Source: Oscillospiraceae bacterium (GTDB taxonomy: Bacteria; Bacillota; Clostridia; Oscillospirales; Acutalibacteraceae). Taken from it: a stretch of DNA of 64,000 nt. Made by a program: the position numbers and the translations under genes. Positions 24,050-33,583 of the stretch are shown in pieces (the stretch's first letter is position 1; every line of letters starts with the position of its first letter). Below the pieces are notes generated by a model. It was not told where the DNA came from, ran no database searches, and saw nothing but the letters and a program-made list of their open reading frames with translations. The DNA lies in the NCBI GenBank assembly GCA_015066205.1, contig SVOV01000007.1, forward strand, positions 1-64,000. The letters are read 5' to 3'.

Positions 24050-25231
24050 ATGGCAAGACACTTTTTCACATCAGAATCAGTTACAGAAGGACATCCCGAT
24101 AAGGTCTGTGATCAGATTTCGGATGCTATCCTTGATGCAATGCTTGAACAAGATCCTTATTCAAGAGTTGCCTGCGAAAGCATATGTACAACAGGCATGG
24201 CTCTTGTTATGGGCGAGATTACAACAAAAGCAAATGTTGATATTCCCGCTATCGTAAGAAAAGCTATATGCGATACAGGATTTAACTCCCCTGATGCAGG
24301 CTTTGACGGTAACACTTGTGCAATTCTTACAACAATAGACAAGCAGTCACCCGATATTGATATGGGCGTCAGCAAATCACTTGAAATGAAGAACGGTGAA
24401 GAGGATTCTTATAATCTTCACGGCGCAGGCGACCAAGGTATGATGTTCGGCTACGCTTGCGATGAAACACCTGAGCTTATGCCTCTTCCCATTACACTTG
24501 CTCATAAGCTTGCAAAAAAGCTTTCCGAGGTAAGAAAAGACGGTACTTTTGACTATCTCCGTCCCGACGGCAAAACACAGGTCACCGTTGAATATGAGGA
24601 CAGCACTCCCGTAAGAGTTGATACAGTTGTTCTTTCAACTCAGCATAAGGCTTATGCAGATCTTGAAACTATCAGAAAAGATATGATAGAAAAGGTTATT
24701 CTCACAACCATTGACAGCGATCTTATTGATGAAAACACAAAGTTCTACATCAACCCCACAGGAAGATTCGTAACAGGCGGTCCGGAGGGTGACAGCGGAC
24801 TTACAGGAAGAAAGATAATTGTTGATACATACGGCGGATATGCTTGTCACGGAGGCGGAGCCTTCTCAGGTAAGGATCCCACAAAGGTTGACCGTTCAGC
24901 CGCTTATGCCGCAAGATATGTTGCGAAAAATATCGTTGCCGCAGGTCTTGCAAAGCGTTGTCAGGTTGAGCTTGCTTATGCTATCGGTGTTGCCCGTCCC
25001 GTTTCCGTACTTGTTGACACATACGGAACAGGCACAGTAGCTGATACGGTAATTTCAGAAGCTGTTTCAAAGGTATTTGACCTTCGTCCTGCTGCTATTA
25101 TTGACAATCTTAAGCTCAGAAGACCCATTTATCACGATGTTGCGGCTTACGGACATATAGGCAGAACAGATCTTGATTTAACATGGGAAAAGACAGACAA
25201 AACCGAGGAGCTCAAGGCTGCAGTTAAATAA
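24050..25231 (+). CDS. metK: S-adenosylmethionine synthetase
   Basis: The enzyme condenses methionine and ATP to SAM. At 393 residues it has all three domains, with [27 protein letters not shown] and the P-loop-like [26 protein letters not shown] precedes the ATG at 24050. The open frame extends upstream through the riboswitch, which is noncoding. With metF and metH in the same window it completes the remethylation-to-SAM route, but only metK has the SAM riboswitch. Confidence 0.98.
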   Translation: MARHFFTSESVTEGHPDKVCDQISDAILDAMLEQDPYSRVACESICTTGMALVMGEITTKANVDIPAIVRKAICDTGFNSPDAGFDGNTCAILTTIDKQSPDIDMGVSKSLEMKNGEEDSYNLHGAGDQGMMFGYACDETPELMPLPITLAHKLAKKLSEVRKDGTFDYLRPDGKTQVTVEYEDSTPVRVDTVVLSTQHKAYADLETIRKDMIEKVILTTIDSDLIDENTKFYINPTGRFVTGGPEGDSGLTGRKIIVDTYGGYACHGGGAFSGKDPTKVDRSAAYAARYVAKNIVAAGLAKRCQVELAYAIGVARPVSVLVDTYGTGTVADTVISEAVSKVFDLRPAAIIDNLKLRRPIYHDVAAYGHIGRTDLDLTWEKTDKTEELKAAVK

Positions 25232-25235
25232 TTAA

Positions 25236-25272
25236 TAAAGGCTTGATAACTTTTATGTTACCAAGCCTTATG
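25236..25272. terminator. Hairpin between metK and the DUF378 gene
   Basis: The stem AAGGCTTG...CAAGCCTT (25238-25269) has an inner TAAC/GTTA extension. The U-tract is better on the minus strand. Confidence 0.75.
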
Positions 25273-25279
25273 TCTATAC

Positions 25280-25495
25280 TCAGACATCCTTATTATCAAC
25301 AAGCACTTCATTTTCTCTGAATAATAAGGAAATGCACCATATTCCGGCAAGCGCTACTACGGTAAAAATGATTCTGCTGATTATCGCAGACTGACCGCCA
25401 AAGATCCAACCAACGATATCAAACTGAAAAAGCCCGATAGCACCCCAGTTTATAGCACCGATAATCACAAGTATCAATGCTAATTTATCAAGCAT
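25280..25495 (-). CDS. DUF378 small membrane protein
   Basis: The 71-residue protein has two transmembrane helices with the DUF378 signature LVIIGAINWGAIGLF...DIVGWIFGG. The function is unknown; relatives are widespread in Bacillota. AAGGAGTG lies 6 nt before the ATG at 25495; the in-frame GTG at 25504 lies in the SD. Monocistronic. Confidence 0.9.
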   Translation of the reverse strand: MLDKLALILVIIGAINWGAIGLFQFDIVGWIFGGQSAIISRIIFTVVALAGIWCISLLFRENEVLVDNKDV

Positions 25496-25572
25496 ATAAT
25501 TCACTCCTTTTGTTTAATCGCTATTATTATTGACATCATTTATTTGCATATTCAAATTTCAGAGGGTAAATT

Positions 25573-26712
25573 ATGAAAAATTCACTTAAATTTGATAATA
25601 AAAAATTCAGAGTTATGCTCGTCGGAGATCCTCACGAGTCTTACAAAAATTCTACTGAAAAAGAAAAGGCCGTAATTAAGGACTATCTTAATCTGCAGTA
25701 CGCAGCAGTAAAAGAATTAAAGCCTGATCTTGTTATTCTTATGGGAGATAACGCAAGCGGACGAAATGAAGAAGAGCTTCGTGATGTTCTTCTTCGTATC
25801 ACTGCTCCTTATGCCGAAAACAACATCCCCTTCGCATTTGTTCTCGGAAATCACGATCTCGAAAAAGAGGTCAAAGACCTTTTTGTGCAGTATAAAATTT
25901 ACAGATCTCTTCCCTGCTGTATCCTTCCCGATAAAGATGAGATTAATGAATACGGCGACTACAATATAGCTGTAAAGAATTCCGAAAACAGCGATACCAT
26001 TCTTAATTTCTGGCTGATGTATTCGGGTAGCGGTGCTCCGAAAGAATACTTCAGTACTTACGGATTTGTAAAGAAAGAACAGATCAAATGGTATGAGAAT
26101 AAAGCTAAGGAGATTCAGGGACAAAGACTAAATCCTGTTCCCTCTATGGTCTTTCAGCATATTCCCGTGCCTGAAGAGTTTGAGCTTCTGAAGGAACACT
26201 CATTTTTAAAAATGCTTACTGACGGCGTAACGGGACAGAATGAGCAAAAAGGCCGATTCTATGCTCTTGATAAAACAAAAGCTGTAGGTTATATGGGTGA
26301 AGCACCCTGCACATCGGGATACAACAGCGGTCAGTTCAGTTCATGGAAAAAAACAGGAGATGTTATGGCTGCTTTCTTCGGTCACGATCATATGAACGAT
26401 TTTGCAGGTGATGTTGACGGCATAACGCTCGGTCAATGCAAAACTGCAGGCTTCAATGTCTATGGCGACGGTCTTATGCAGGGTGTAAGAATTATTGATT
26501 TCAATGAAAATAATGTCAGAAGCTTCAGCACAAGAATGGTTTATTACAGAGAGCTTATCGGTTCTGACTGCTATTCTGTGAGCGGAAGCGAAAAAATCCT
26601 CCGCGACAGAACAAGCGTTAAGCTTGATGTTATAAAGGCCGCGTTAAAGTATACAGCCCTTCCAATTGCATTAGGCACCGTTACTGCAATTATCAGAAAC
26701 AGAAGAAAATAA
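25573..26712 (+). CDS. Calcineurin-like metallophosphoesterase with C-terminal hydrophobic segment
   Basis: The 379-residue phosphoesterase has all the family metal-ligand blocks: GDPHES, MGDNASG, GNHD, FQHIP and GHDH. It resembles DCR2/purple-acid-type phosphatases. A hydrophobic segment near the end (about residues 358-372) followed by Arg/Lys suggests a C-terminal membrane anchor with the enzyme facing the cytoplasm. The substrate is unknown. The ComEA-like gene follows within 6 nt. Confidence 0.85.
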   Translation: MKNSLKFDNKKFRVMLVGDPHESYKNSTEKEKAVIKDYLNLQYAAVKELKPDLVILMGDNASGRNEEELRDVLLRITAPYAENNIPFAFVLGNHDLEKEVKDLFVQYKIYRSLPCCILPDKDEINEYGDYNIAVKNSENSDTILNFWLMYSGSGAPKEYFSTYGFVKKEQIKWYENKAKEIQGQRLNPVPSMVFQHIPVPEEFELLKEHSFLKMLTDGVTGQNEQKGRFYALDKTKAVGYMGEAPCTSGYNSGQFSSWKKTGDVMAAFFGHDHMNDFAGDVDGITLGQCKTAGFNVYGDGLMQGVRIIDFNENNVRSFSTRMVYYRELIGSDCYSVSGSEKILRDRTSVKLDVIKAALKYTALPIALGTVTAIIRNRRK

Positions 26713-26718
26713 GTGCCA

Positions 26719-27135
26719 ATGGATAATACAGAAAACAATAAACAAAAAGAAACCGAAGAGAAAAAAGAAAACTATAAGATATCTGATAAAACGGCTATCA
26801 GACTCCTTATCGGTTTTATTGTAGTACTTCTGATTTATATTTTAGGACAACAGGCCATTGATATTATTGGTACTAAGCTGCTTGAAGAAATTACCATACA
26901 GGAAGAAACAGCAACATCAGAAGAGCTCTCCGAAGAAATAATTAAAATTAATATCAACAGTGATAATATATATGAGCTTACAAGCCTTAAGGGTATCGGC
27001 CAATCAAAGGCACAAGCAATTATTGAATACCGAAAAGAAAACGGCGATTTTATCTCTGTTGATGAGCTGAAGAATGTTCCGGGAATCGGTGACACCCTTT
27101 ACGAAGAGCTAAAGGATTTTATTACAGTTGAATAA
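26719..27135 (+). CDS. ComEA-like helix-hairpin-helix protein with membrane anchor
   Basis: The 138-residue protein has a charged N-terminus, one transmembrane helix (about residues 29-50), an acidic linker and a ComEA-type helix-hairpin-helix pair (about 75-138; INSDNIYELTSLKGIG, ELKNVPGIGD). The topology puts the DNA-binding domain outside. ComEA binds incoming DNA in competence, but the SLBB domain is absent and no comEB/EC is nearby, so the role is inferred only. The start is ATG at 26719; the SD is weak, suggesting translational coupling to the phosphoesterase. Confidence 0.82.
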   Translation: MDNTENNKQKETEEKKENYKISDKTAIRLLIGFIVVLLIYILGQQAIDIIGTKLLEEITIQEETATSEELSEEIIKININSDNIYELTSLKGIGQSKAQAIIEYRKENGDFISVDELKNVPGIGDTLYEELKDFITVE

Positions 27136-27180
27136 AAAATACAGGATGCACAAAAAACAGTGCATCCTGTTATTTTTATT
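27136..27180. terminator. Bidirectional terminator between comEA-like and S41 genes
   Basis: The 10-bp stem CAGGATGCAC...GTGCATCCTG (27142-27169) is flanked by A- and T-rich tracts; the genes converge here. Confidence 0.9.
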
Positions 27181-28390
27181 TCTGTCCTGTAAGATAGGAA
27201 TATGCGGTCTTATACTGCTCATCTTCTGAGAAATCCGAAAAATCAAGCTGATTTTTAAAAGCTTCGGATGTAATAACCTCCATATCGGGAGAAATACCGA
27301 CACCGTCGAAGCTATCGCTGATATAAGGAAAAATCTCTGCAACGGTAAGCATTACTGCTCCGCCGTCTTCAAGCTCAAACATCTTCTGCATCGTACCGCG
27401 GCCTGATGTCTTCTCGCCGACAAGAACAGCTTTACCGAAATCCTTAAGATCACATGCCAAAAGCTCTGCAGCACATTCCGTTCTTGAATTCATAAGAACA
27501 ACGATGGACATATTCAGAGCAGATGAATCAGAAGAGTAAGTTGATATAATCTCACCATCTGCATTTTTTGCAGTAAAGATCGCGCCTGACCCCTCACTTG
27601 CAAGAGGAACAATTGCATCTATTATTTTTGCAGCTGAAGTATAATCTGTTCCTATGCAGTTCCTGATATCAATAATCAGAGCACTGATATTGTTAGTCTT
27701 GAAATGTTCAACTGCATCAAGGAATTCATTAATTGTATCCTCATAAAATGAAACAAAATGAACATAACCGACATCATTATTGATCTTATATTCACACGAA
27801 GGACTTCTGTAGCCACAAGAAAGCTCAATATCAGAGCTATTCTCGCTGTCTGCGCTTTCAAGATAGGAAACAGTTATCTTCTTATCAAAACCTTCTGTAA
27901 GAGTCTGGATAAGCTTTGAAGAATTTTCAGCAGTAACATCATTACCGCCAACACAAGTAATATAATAACCTTCTTTAAGAGAGGATTCAAATGCAGGAGA
28001 AAAGGGATCAATAAAGCTTATGATAAGATATCCGGTCTCACTGTCATAATAGGAATTAATTCCTGTTCCGTAGAATTTTCCTTCAAGATAATCGGTATAC
28101 GGCTTTATATTTTCTGCGGAGATATAATAGCTGTAAGGGTCATTAAGACCGTTTATAAAGCCTGATACAAGACCGCTGTTTATAATATCGGAATCGATCT
28201 CTCCGTAAAACTCATTACGGACAAGCTCATCAATATCGGAAAGCTTGTCATATTGCTGTGCTCTTGCGGGAAGATCAACAAGAAGAGAATCGTACCTGTT
28301 GAGCATAACAAAAACGGTTATTATGCTTGAAGCTGCAACCGCAAGCACAAGAAGACATATTGTTATACCCAAAGAAATTTTTTTTGTCAT
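27176..28390 (-). CDS. S41-family (CtpA/CtpB-like) protease homologue with altered catalytic dyad
   Basis: The 404-residue protein has one N-terminal transmembrane helix, a helical region, a PDZ domain (about 105-180) and an S41 fold outside the membrane. The catalytic Ser, in the TASASE context, is Cys306 (TECAAE). The catalytic Lys of GKG, 25 residues on as in CtpB, is Arg331 (GRG). It may be a pseudoprotease or use a changed mechanism. It follows ftsE, ftsX and an M23 hydrolase in one operon; B. subtilis has ctpB near ftsEX, so a link with wall-hydrolase control is likely. The ATG at 28390 is preferred over the TTG at 28399. Confidence 0.85.
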   Translation of the reverse strand: MTKKISLGITICLLVLAVAASSIITVFVMLNRYDSLLVDLPARAQQYDKLSDIDELVRNEFYGEIDSDIINSGLVSGFINGLNDPYSYYISAENIKPYTDYLEGKFYGTGINSYYDSETGYLIISFIDPFSPAFESSLKEGYYITCVGGNDVTAENSSKLIQTLTEGFDKKITVSYLESADSENSSDIELSCGYRSPSCEYKINNDVGYVHFVSFYEDTINEFLDAVEHFKTNNISALIIDIRNCIGTDYTSAAKIIDAIVPLASEGSGAIFTAKNADGEIISTYSSDSSALNMSIVVLMNSRTECAAELLACDLKDFGKAVLVGEKTSGRGTMQKMFELEDGGAVMLTVAEIFPYISDSFDGVGISPDMEVITSEAFKNQLDFSDFSEDEQYKTAYSYLTGQK

Positions 28391-28407
28391 AAGAATCAAC
28401 TTTCAAA

Positions 28408-29742
28408 TTAATTAGGCAATGAGGCATAGCCTGTGGGATTAACCTTTGTACCGTTTACACGGACCTCAAAGTGACAATGCGCACCCGTAGAATAACCCGT
28501 TGAACCGGCATAAGCAACAATATCACCTTGATTTACATGCTGACCGACAGACACATTAAGAGAGCTGTTATGAGCATATACGGTTACAATTCCGTCGCCG
28601 TGATCGATACCGACATAATATCCGTAAGCGGAATGCCATGTAGAAATAATTACAGTACCGGATGCAGAAGCTCTTACAGCCTTACCCATAGTACCGCTCC
28701 AACAACAGGTGTCTGTTCCGCCGTGAAGCTTATAAACACCTGAAATGGGGTCATATCTGTAACCGTAGGATGATGAAATATAAACATCACTGTACTGCAG
28801 CGGCCATATAAAGCCGCCGGGCTTTGAAGCAATATTTCCGTTTCCGTGGGATGCATTATTTATTATGCTGTCTATTTTATTCTCGAATGCCTTGATATCA
28901 GCCTCATAGCTTGCAACAAGCTTTTCATATGCTGCACTCTCGGCATTAAGCTCTTTTATATAAGAATAAGCTTCTTCCTGAAGATCAATAAGCTCGTCCT
29001 GTGAGTCCTCAAGACTGGAACGGGCAACAATAACCTCATTTTCCTTGAGATTATATTCATCAACCTTTACCTGATGTTCATCGCGCTTTACAGATATTTC
29101 ATCAATCATACGCTCATATTCTTCAATAAGCATATCGATTTTTGCAATATCCTCATTAAGACTCTGAACCATATTCTCATCACTTTCAGCTCTCAGCTGA
29201 AGGATCTCAAGCATAATGAGATATGTTGAAAAATCGCCGTTGCCGTCAAAGTCAAATAAGAGCTCAAGCTCTGATGTTGCACCGTTGACATAGGTTTCAT
29301 AAAGCCTGTCCTGAAGCTTAAGATAAATATCAGCAATTTCAGCCTCGGTAGAAGCTACTTCAGCTTCATTTTCAGCTATATCAGACTCAATATTAGCAAT
29401 TTCTTCGTCAAGTGCGTCAATTTTTTCCTGAATAACAGCCTTTTCAGACTCAAGAACATCAATTTTATCATTCAATAAATCTATCTGAGCCTGAAAATTT
29501 TCTATCTGAACGGCAAGCTGTCCGGCATAAACTTCTTTATCTGCTATATTATCCTTTAATTTATCTATTTCAACCTTAGCCGCATCAATCTTATCCTGAA
29601 GAATTTGTTGCTGCTTTTCGTATTCATCAATCTTATTCTGATCTTCCTGAGAAATTTTCGCAAAAATCTCAATTCCGAATGAAAAACAAAGTATAAAAAC
29701 CAGAATAACACTGAGGAGTTTTTTTAAAATATCAGCTTTCAT
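28408..29742 (-). CDS. Secreted M23 murein hydrolase with coiled coil (EnvC/CwlO-like FtsEX partner)
   Basis: The 444-residue protein has a signal peptide (about 1-28), a long coiled coil (about 32-295) and a LytM/M23 endopeptidase domain (about 325-440). The zinc ligands look intact (HGGTD, HCHFE, with YAHN), so it should cut peptide cross-links itself rather than only activate another enzyme as EnvC does. The coiled coil is the expected contact with FtsX. The start overlaps ftsX by 11 nt, with GGGGAGTG upstream. Confidence 0.92.
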   Translation of the reverse strand: MKADILKKLLSVILVFILCFSFGIEIFAKISQEDQNKIDEYEKQQQILQDKIDAAKVEIDKLKDNIADKEVYAGQLAVQIENFQAQIDLLNDKIDVLESEKAVIQEKIDALDEEIANIESDIAENEAEVASTEAEIADIYLKLQDRLYETYVNGATSELELLFDFDGNGDFSTYLIMLEILQLRAESDENMVQSLNEDIAKIDMLIEEYERMIDEISVKRDEHQVKVDEYNLKENEVIVARSSLEDSQDELIDLQEEAYSYIKELNAESAAYEKLVASYEADIKAFENKIDSIINNASHGNGNIASKPGGFIWPLQYSDVYISSSYGYRYDPISGVYKLHGGTDTCCWSGTMGKAVRASASGTVIISTWHSAYGYYVGIDHGDGIVTVYAHNSSLNVSVGQHVNQGDIVAYAGSTGYSTGAHCHFEVRVNGTKVNPTGYASLPN

Positions 29743-30649
29743 CTAAAACAACACTCCCCTGTTCTTTCAGATATTTGCGCATTGAAATAAGACTTCCGAC
29801 TGCACCTGTAAGCACACTTACAACAAGGAATCCTCCAAGAAGAATAAGGGCATAATCCCAGAAACTTACAACTACATTTCCTAAAAGGCCGAAAATGGAA
29901 GAGAACGGACCGCTCAGGAGAGAATACAAAAGAGCAAGAACTATAAAGGAAACAAAAGATGAAATAATTCCCAGCACTACACCTTCAACAAGGAAGGGCC
30001 AGCGGATAAACCAGTTTGTAGCACCTACAGCCTTCATAATGCTTATTTCAAGCTTTCTGGAAAACATTGTAATCCTGACGGTATTTGCAATAATAAACAT
30101 TGAAACAATAAACAGAACAATAATAACACCGATACTGATATAAGTAACTGCGGATCTTATTTCTTCAAGCTTAGAAGCCAGATCACCATTCTGCTGAATA
30201 TCAGCTATTGTTTCAACTGCAGTTATTTTTGCCACTGTTTCATCAAATAATGCCATATCAGTGACAGTTACTCTGAAGCCTGCAGGTAAAAAGCTGTTGT
30301 CAATATTATTTAAAAGCTTGGAATCTTCATCAAATGATGCTTTGATAAGTTCAAATGCTTCTTCCTTTGATACAAATTCAACAGATGTGATATTATCTAT
30401 CTGTTTCAGCTTTTCGTCTGTAAGCTGAATATCCTGTTCGGTTGCATCAACCTCGCAGAAAACCATAACAACATTCTGTGCTTCGATGTGCTGTAATAAA
30501 GAATCCACATTAAAAAACAATAAAACAGCAAATCCTATGATCACAAGGCAGGACATCAGAACTGCAACAGATGCAACAGACATCAGTCTGTTAATTCCGA
30601 TATTTCTTATACCCTCATGAGTAAGGTAACGTATATTTCTGTTTTTCAT
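29732..30649 (-). CDS. ftsX: Cell-division ABC transporter permease FtsX
   Basis: The 305-residue permease has an N-terminal helix, an extracellular loop (about residues 50-175) and three C-terminal helices. With FtsE it converts ATP hydrolysis into activation of a wall hydrolase outside the cell. The FtsX signature KLEISIMKAVGATNWFIRWPF is present. It lies between ftsE (33 nt gap, SD GAAAGG) and the M23 gene. Confidence 0.95.
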   Translation of the reverse strand: MKNRNIRYLTHEGIRNIGINRLMSVASVAVLMSCLVIIGFAVLLFFNVDSLLQHIEAQNVVMVFCEVDATEQDIQLTDEKLKQIDNITSVEFVSKEEAFELIKASFDEDSKLLNNIDNSFLPAGFRVTVTDMALFDETVAKITAVETIADIQQNGDLASKLEEIRSAVTYISIGVIIVLFIVSMFIIANTVRITMFSRKLEISIMKAVGATNWFIRWPFLVEGVVLGIISSFVSFIVLALLYSLLSGPFSSIFGLLGNVVVSFWDYALILLGGFLVVSVLTGAVGSLISMRKYLKEQGSVVLDES

Positions 30650-30682
30650 AAACTAACCTTTCGATAAGAATTGACAGGATGA

Positions 30683-31495
30683 TCAATCGCTGACAGTTTC
30701 GGAAGAATCTGCAGAAGAGGTATAATTATCAAGAAAGTCTTCAATTTCAACATCCTCAAGAGGTGCTTCATAAAAAGCATTGGGTGCCGTATCAACACGC
30801 TCCTCAACAGCGGAAGCTACAAGCTCAGGATGATCGGTATCGGAAACCACGGTACCGTTATTAATTGTAATCATTCTCTTATTATACTGCTTTGCGAGAT
30901 CAACCTCGTGAGTAACCATAATGATTGTTGTCTTTTTATTAGCATTTATATGATTCAAAAGATCAACGATCTCCTTGGACATTTCAGGGTCAATATTACC
31001 TGTGGGCTCGTCAGCTATAATAATATCAGCCTGATTAACAAGTGCCCGTGCAAGTGCGACTCTCTGCTGTTCACCGCCCGAAAGCTCATTCGGGAAGCAT
31101 TTCGCTTTCACACTTAATCCGACAAGACTGAGGGCATATGTAACGCGTCTCGAAATATCCTTGTTTTTTGCACCGATTACATGCATAGCAAAAGCAACGT
31201 TATCATAAACCGTTCTGTTCGGAATAAGTCGGAAATCCTGAAAAACGATACCGAGCTTTCTGCGGTAATACGGAATCTGCTTTGCCTTTAATTTATTGAG
31301 TTCAACACCGTCTATGACGATAGAACCGGAGGACGGTACCTCTTCACGCATGATCATTTTAAGAAAGGTACTCTTTCCGGCTCCCGATGAGCCGACAACA
31401 AAAACAAATTCTCCCCTGTCAATATGAAGACTGAGATCAGTCAACGCTTTTGTCCCGTTCTGATATGTCTTTGACACATCTATAAAATCTATCAT
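30683..31495 (-). CDS. ftsE: Cell-division ATP-binding protein FtsE
   Basis: This ABC ATPase partner of FtsX shows Walker A GSSGAGKST, the signature LSGGEQQR, Walker B IIIADEP and the switch His in MVTHE. At 270 residues it carries an acidic Ser/Thr-rich tail of about 40 residues after the usual ~228-residue core. It is first of the ftsE-ftsX-M23-S41 set, after a CdaR-type regulator gene (24 nt gap). Confidence 0.96.
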   Translation of the reverse strand: MIDFIDVSKTYQNGTKALTDLSLHIDRGEFVFVVGSSGAGKSTFLKMIMREEVPSSGSIVIDGVELNKLKAKQIPYYRRKLGIVFQDFRLIPNRTVYDNVAFAMHVIGAKNKDISRRVTYALSLVGLSVKAKCFPNELSGGEQQRVALARALVNQADIIIADEPTGNIDPEMSKEIVDLLNHINANKKTTIIMVTHEVDLAKQYNKRMITINNGTVVSDTDHPELVASAVEERVDTAPNAFYEAPLEDVEIEDFLDNYTSSADSSETVSD

Positions 31496-31519
31496 AAATT
31501 ATTATCCTTTATTTGCGAA

Positions 31520-32605
31520 TTAATATTTGATGGGAGAAGAATCAAGATACTTCTTAACCATAAGTGCTACCTTGAAAACAATGGCATCATCAAATTCTCT
31601 GAGATCAAGACCTGTAAGCTTTCTGATCTTTTCAAGACGGTAAACAAGGGTATTTCTATGAACAAAGAGCTTTCTTGAGGTTTCGGAAACATTAAGATTA
31701 TTCTCAAAGAATTTCTGAATAGTAAACAATGTTTCGTGGTCTAATGAGTCTACAGGACCAACCTTAAAAACTTCTTTAAGGAACATATCGCAAAGAGTCG
31801 TGGGAAGCTGATAAATAAGGCGGGCAATACCGAGATTTTCACAGCTGATGATGACCTTTTCAGTATCAAAAACCTTGCCGACCTCAAGAGCAACCTGAGC
31901 TTCCTTGAAGGACTTTGCAAGATCCTTGATGCTCTTTACAGCTGTTCCGATACCGACGACAGCCTGACCGGCAATATCAGAACCGAGAGAATCAATAACG
32001 GAGCGAGCAAGCTTTTCAAGGTCTTTACTGTCTGTTGCAGCAGCTATATCCTTTATGATAGCTACATCATTCTCATTTACACTGATAACAAAATCCTTAT
32101 TCTTATCAGGGAATAAAGACTGAATTGTATCAAACATTGAGGATTCGCATACATCGCTGAATCTTACGAGAAGAACAACTCGTACTGCATCATTATTGAA
32201 ATGAAGCTCTCTTGCTTTAAGATAAATATCACCGGGGAGAATATTATCAAGCATTACATTCTTTATAAAGTTGCCTCTGTCATATTTTTCGTCATAATAC
32301 TGCTTGATGCTTGAAAGGGAAACTGCAAGAATACCTGCATATTTATCTGCAAGAGTATCACTTCCTTCAACAAAAACAGTATATTCGGGTTGCATAAGAG
32401 AACCGAATGCGCGATATGTAATTCCGTTAACGCATGTTGTTGTATTAAGGGCAAAAATTTCCGATACACCGATGGTTACGACATCGCCTACTCTTGTAAG
32501 CTCCGTACAGGCAACAATTGTACCTGTTTCATCAATAACACCAATGGTTCTTCCGACTGCATCCTTCATCTGATGAAGTACGCTCTGAAAAAGACGGTTT
32601 GACAT
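31520..32605 (-). CDS. CdaR/PucR-family transcriptional regulator
   Basis: The 361-residue protein has an N-terminal sugar-diacid-recognition-like domain, a GGDEF-related middle part (about 130-270) and a C-terminal HTH_30 domain (about 300-352; NVSETSRKLFVHRNTLVYRLEKI). Family members respond to sugar acids or similar small molecules. Here it heads the ftsEX operon, so it may control wall growth, but no target is shown. The ATG at 32605 is 9 nt from AAAGG; two upstream in-frame codons are poorly spaced. Confidence 0.82.
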   Translation of the reverse strand: MSNRLFQSVLHQMKDAVGRTIGVIDETGTIVACTELTRVGDVVTIGVSEIFALNTTTCVNGITYRAFGSLMQPEYTVFVEGSDTLADKYAGILAVSLSSIKQYYDEKYDRGNFIKNVMLDNILPGDIYLKARELHFNNDAVRVVLLVRFSDVCESSMFDTIQSLFPDKNKDFVISVNENDVAIIKDIAAATDSKDLEKLARSVIDSLGSDIAGQAVVGIGTAVKSIKDLAKSFKEAQVALEVGKVFDTEKVIISCENLGIARLIYQLPTTLCDMFLKEVFKVGPVDSLDHETLFTIQKFFENNLNVSETSRKLFVHRNTLVYRLEKIRKLTGLDLREFDDAIVFKVALMVKKYLDSSPIKY

Positions 32606-32682
32606 AAATTTCATCCTTTCAAAATAATACAAATAATTTAATCGGGTCGCTATTAGACAAAATCACAATATAAAACACTGTA

Positions 32683-32711
32683 ATTATACACTTTTTTATG
32701 TTTCAATGCAA
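32683..32711 (-). promoter_or_regulatory. Promoter of the cdaR-ftsEX operon
   Basis: On the minus strand TTGCAT (32711-32706) is followed after 17 nt by TATAAT (32688-32683). Confidence 0.6.
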
Positions 32712-32785
32712 TAGCTTTTAGAAATTATTACAAATTTTTTTGTTTTTTTTATTCAAATCGGTAAGAATTGACCATTTAAATAAAT

Positions 32786-32838
32786 AAAATACACAACAGA
32801 ATGTTCGTTTTTTTGTCAAAACGGCTGTTGTGTATTTT
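32786..32838 (-). terminator. Long terminator of the rsuA-type operon
   Basis: A perfect 14-bp stem AAAATACACAACAG / CTGTTGTGTATTTT encloses a loop with a further CGTTTT/AAAACG stem. It lies just after the pseudouridine synthase stop. Confidence 0.85.
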
Positions 32839-32860
32839 CACCAATTAAAGTGTTAAATTG

Positions 32861-33583
32861 TTACGGAAGTATTTTTTTAAGTTCAATTTCTGTTATTTCT
32901 CTTGCTTCACCGGGCTTAAGAGCAGAATCAAGAGAAAGAGAACCCAGGTGAGTTCTTCTCAATTCAATAACAGGTTTTCCCGTTGACGCAAACATTCTTT
33001 TTATCTGATGATAGCGTCCTTCGGTAATCTTGATCTCGTAATAATAAAGCTTATCTTCATCCGCCCTATAAAGAAATCTCAGCTTTGCGGGTCTGAAAAG
33101 CTCACCGCCTATTTCCATTCCTTCGAAAAAGCGTTTTTCATCCTCGGGTGTCACCTTTTCTTCTATACCGACCGTATAGGTCTTTTCTATATGATGGGCA
33201 GGCGACAGCATATTATGGGCAAAGGCTCCGTCATCAGTTATCAGCACAAAGCCTGTAGTATCCTTATCAAGCCGTCCCGCGGGAAACAGACCGTTTCTTC
33301 TGAGATGCTCCGGCAGAATATCAAGAACGGTAATGTCACGCCCGTCCTCAGTAGCAGAAACAACACCTTTCGGTTTATTCATCATGATATAGATGTATTT
33401 CTTATATACTATTTCTTTTCCGCTTACGGTAACGGAGTCTTTATCGGTATCTACAGATATTTCGGCTTTTGATACAGCTTTCCCGTTTACAAACACCGAG
33501 TTCTGACGAAGAAGCCGTTTAGCATCAGTTCTCGAAATATTCATTTGTGAAGAAATAAATTTATCAAGTCTTAATTTCGCCAA
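32861..33583 (-). CDS. rsuA: RsuA-type rRNA pseudouridine synthase
   Basis: The 240-residue enzyme has an N-terminal S4 RNA-binding domain (about 3-50) and a catalytic domain with the nucleophile Asp in GRLDKDTTG. It should convert a uridine in 16S rRNA (E. coli RsuA modifies U516). It ends with the family motif GRYHQIKRMF. The start overlaps the DUF4830 gene by 20 nt, showing translational coupling. A second homologue (RluB type) lies at 59969-60697. Confidence 0.88.
   Translation of the reverse strand: MAKLRLDKFISSQMNISRTDAKRLLRQNSVFVNGKAVSKAEISVDTDKDSVTVSGKEIVYKKYIYIMMNKPKGVVSATEDGRDITVLDILPEHLRRNGLFPAGRLDKDTTGFVLITDDGAFAHNMLSPAHHIEKTYTVGIEEKVTPEDEKRFFEGMEIGGELFRPAKLRFLYRADEDKLYYYEIKITEGRYHQIKRMFASTGKPVIELRRTHLGSLSLDSALKPGEAREITEIELKKILP

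Noticed and set aside
26719..27135. Evidence for a full competence system
   Set aside because: Only a ComEA-like protein is seen; no comEC, comFA or pilin genes are nearby, so competence cannot be claimed.
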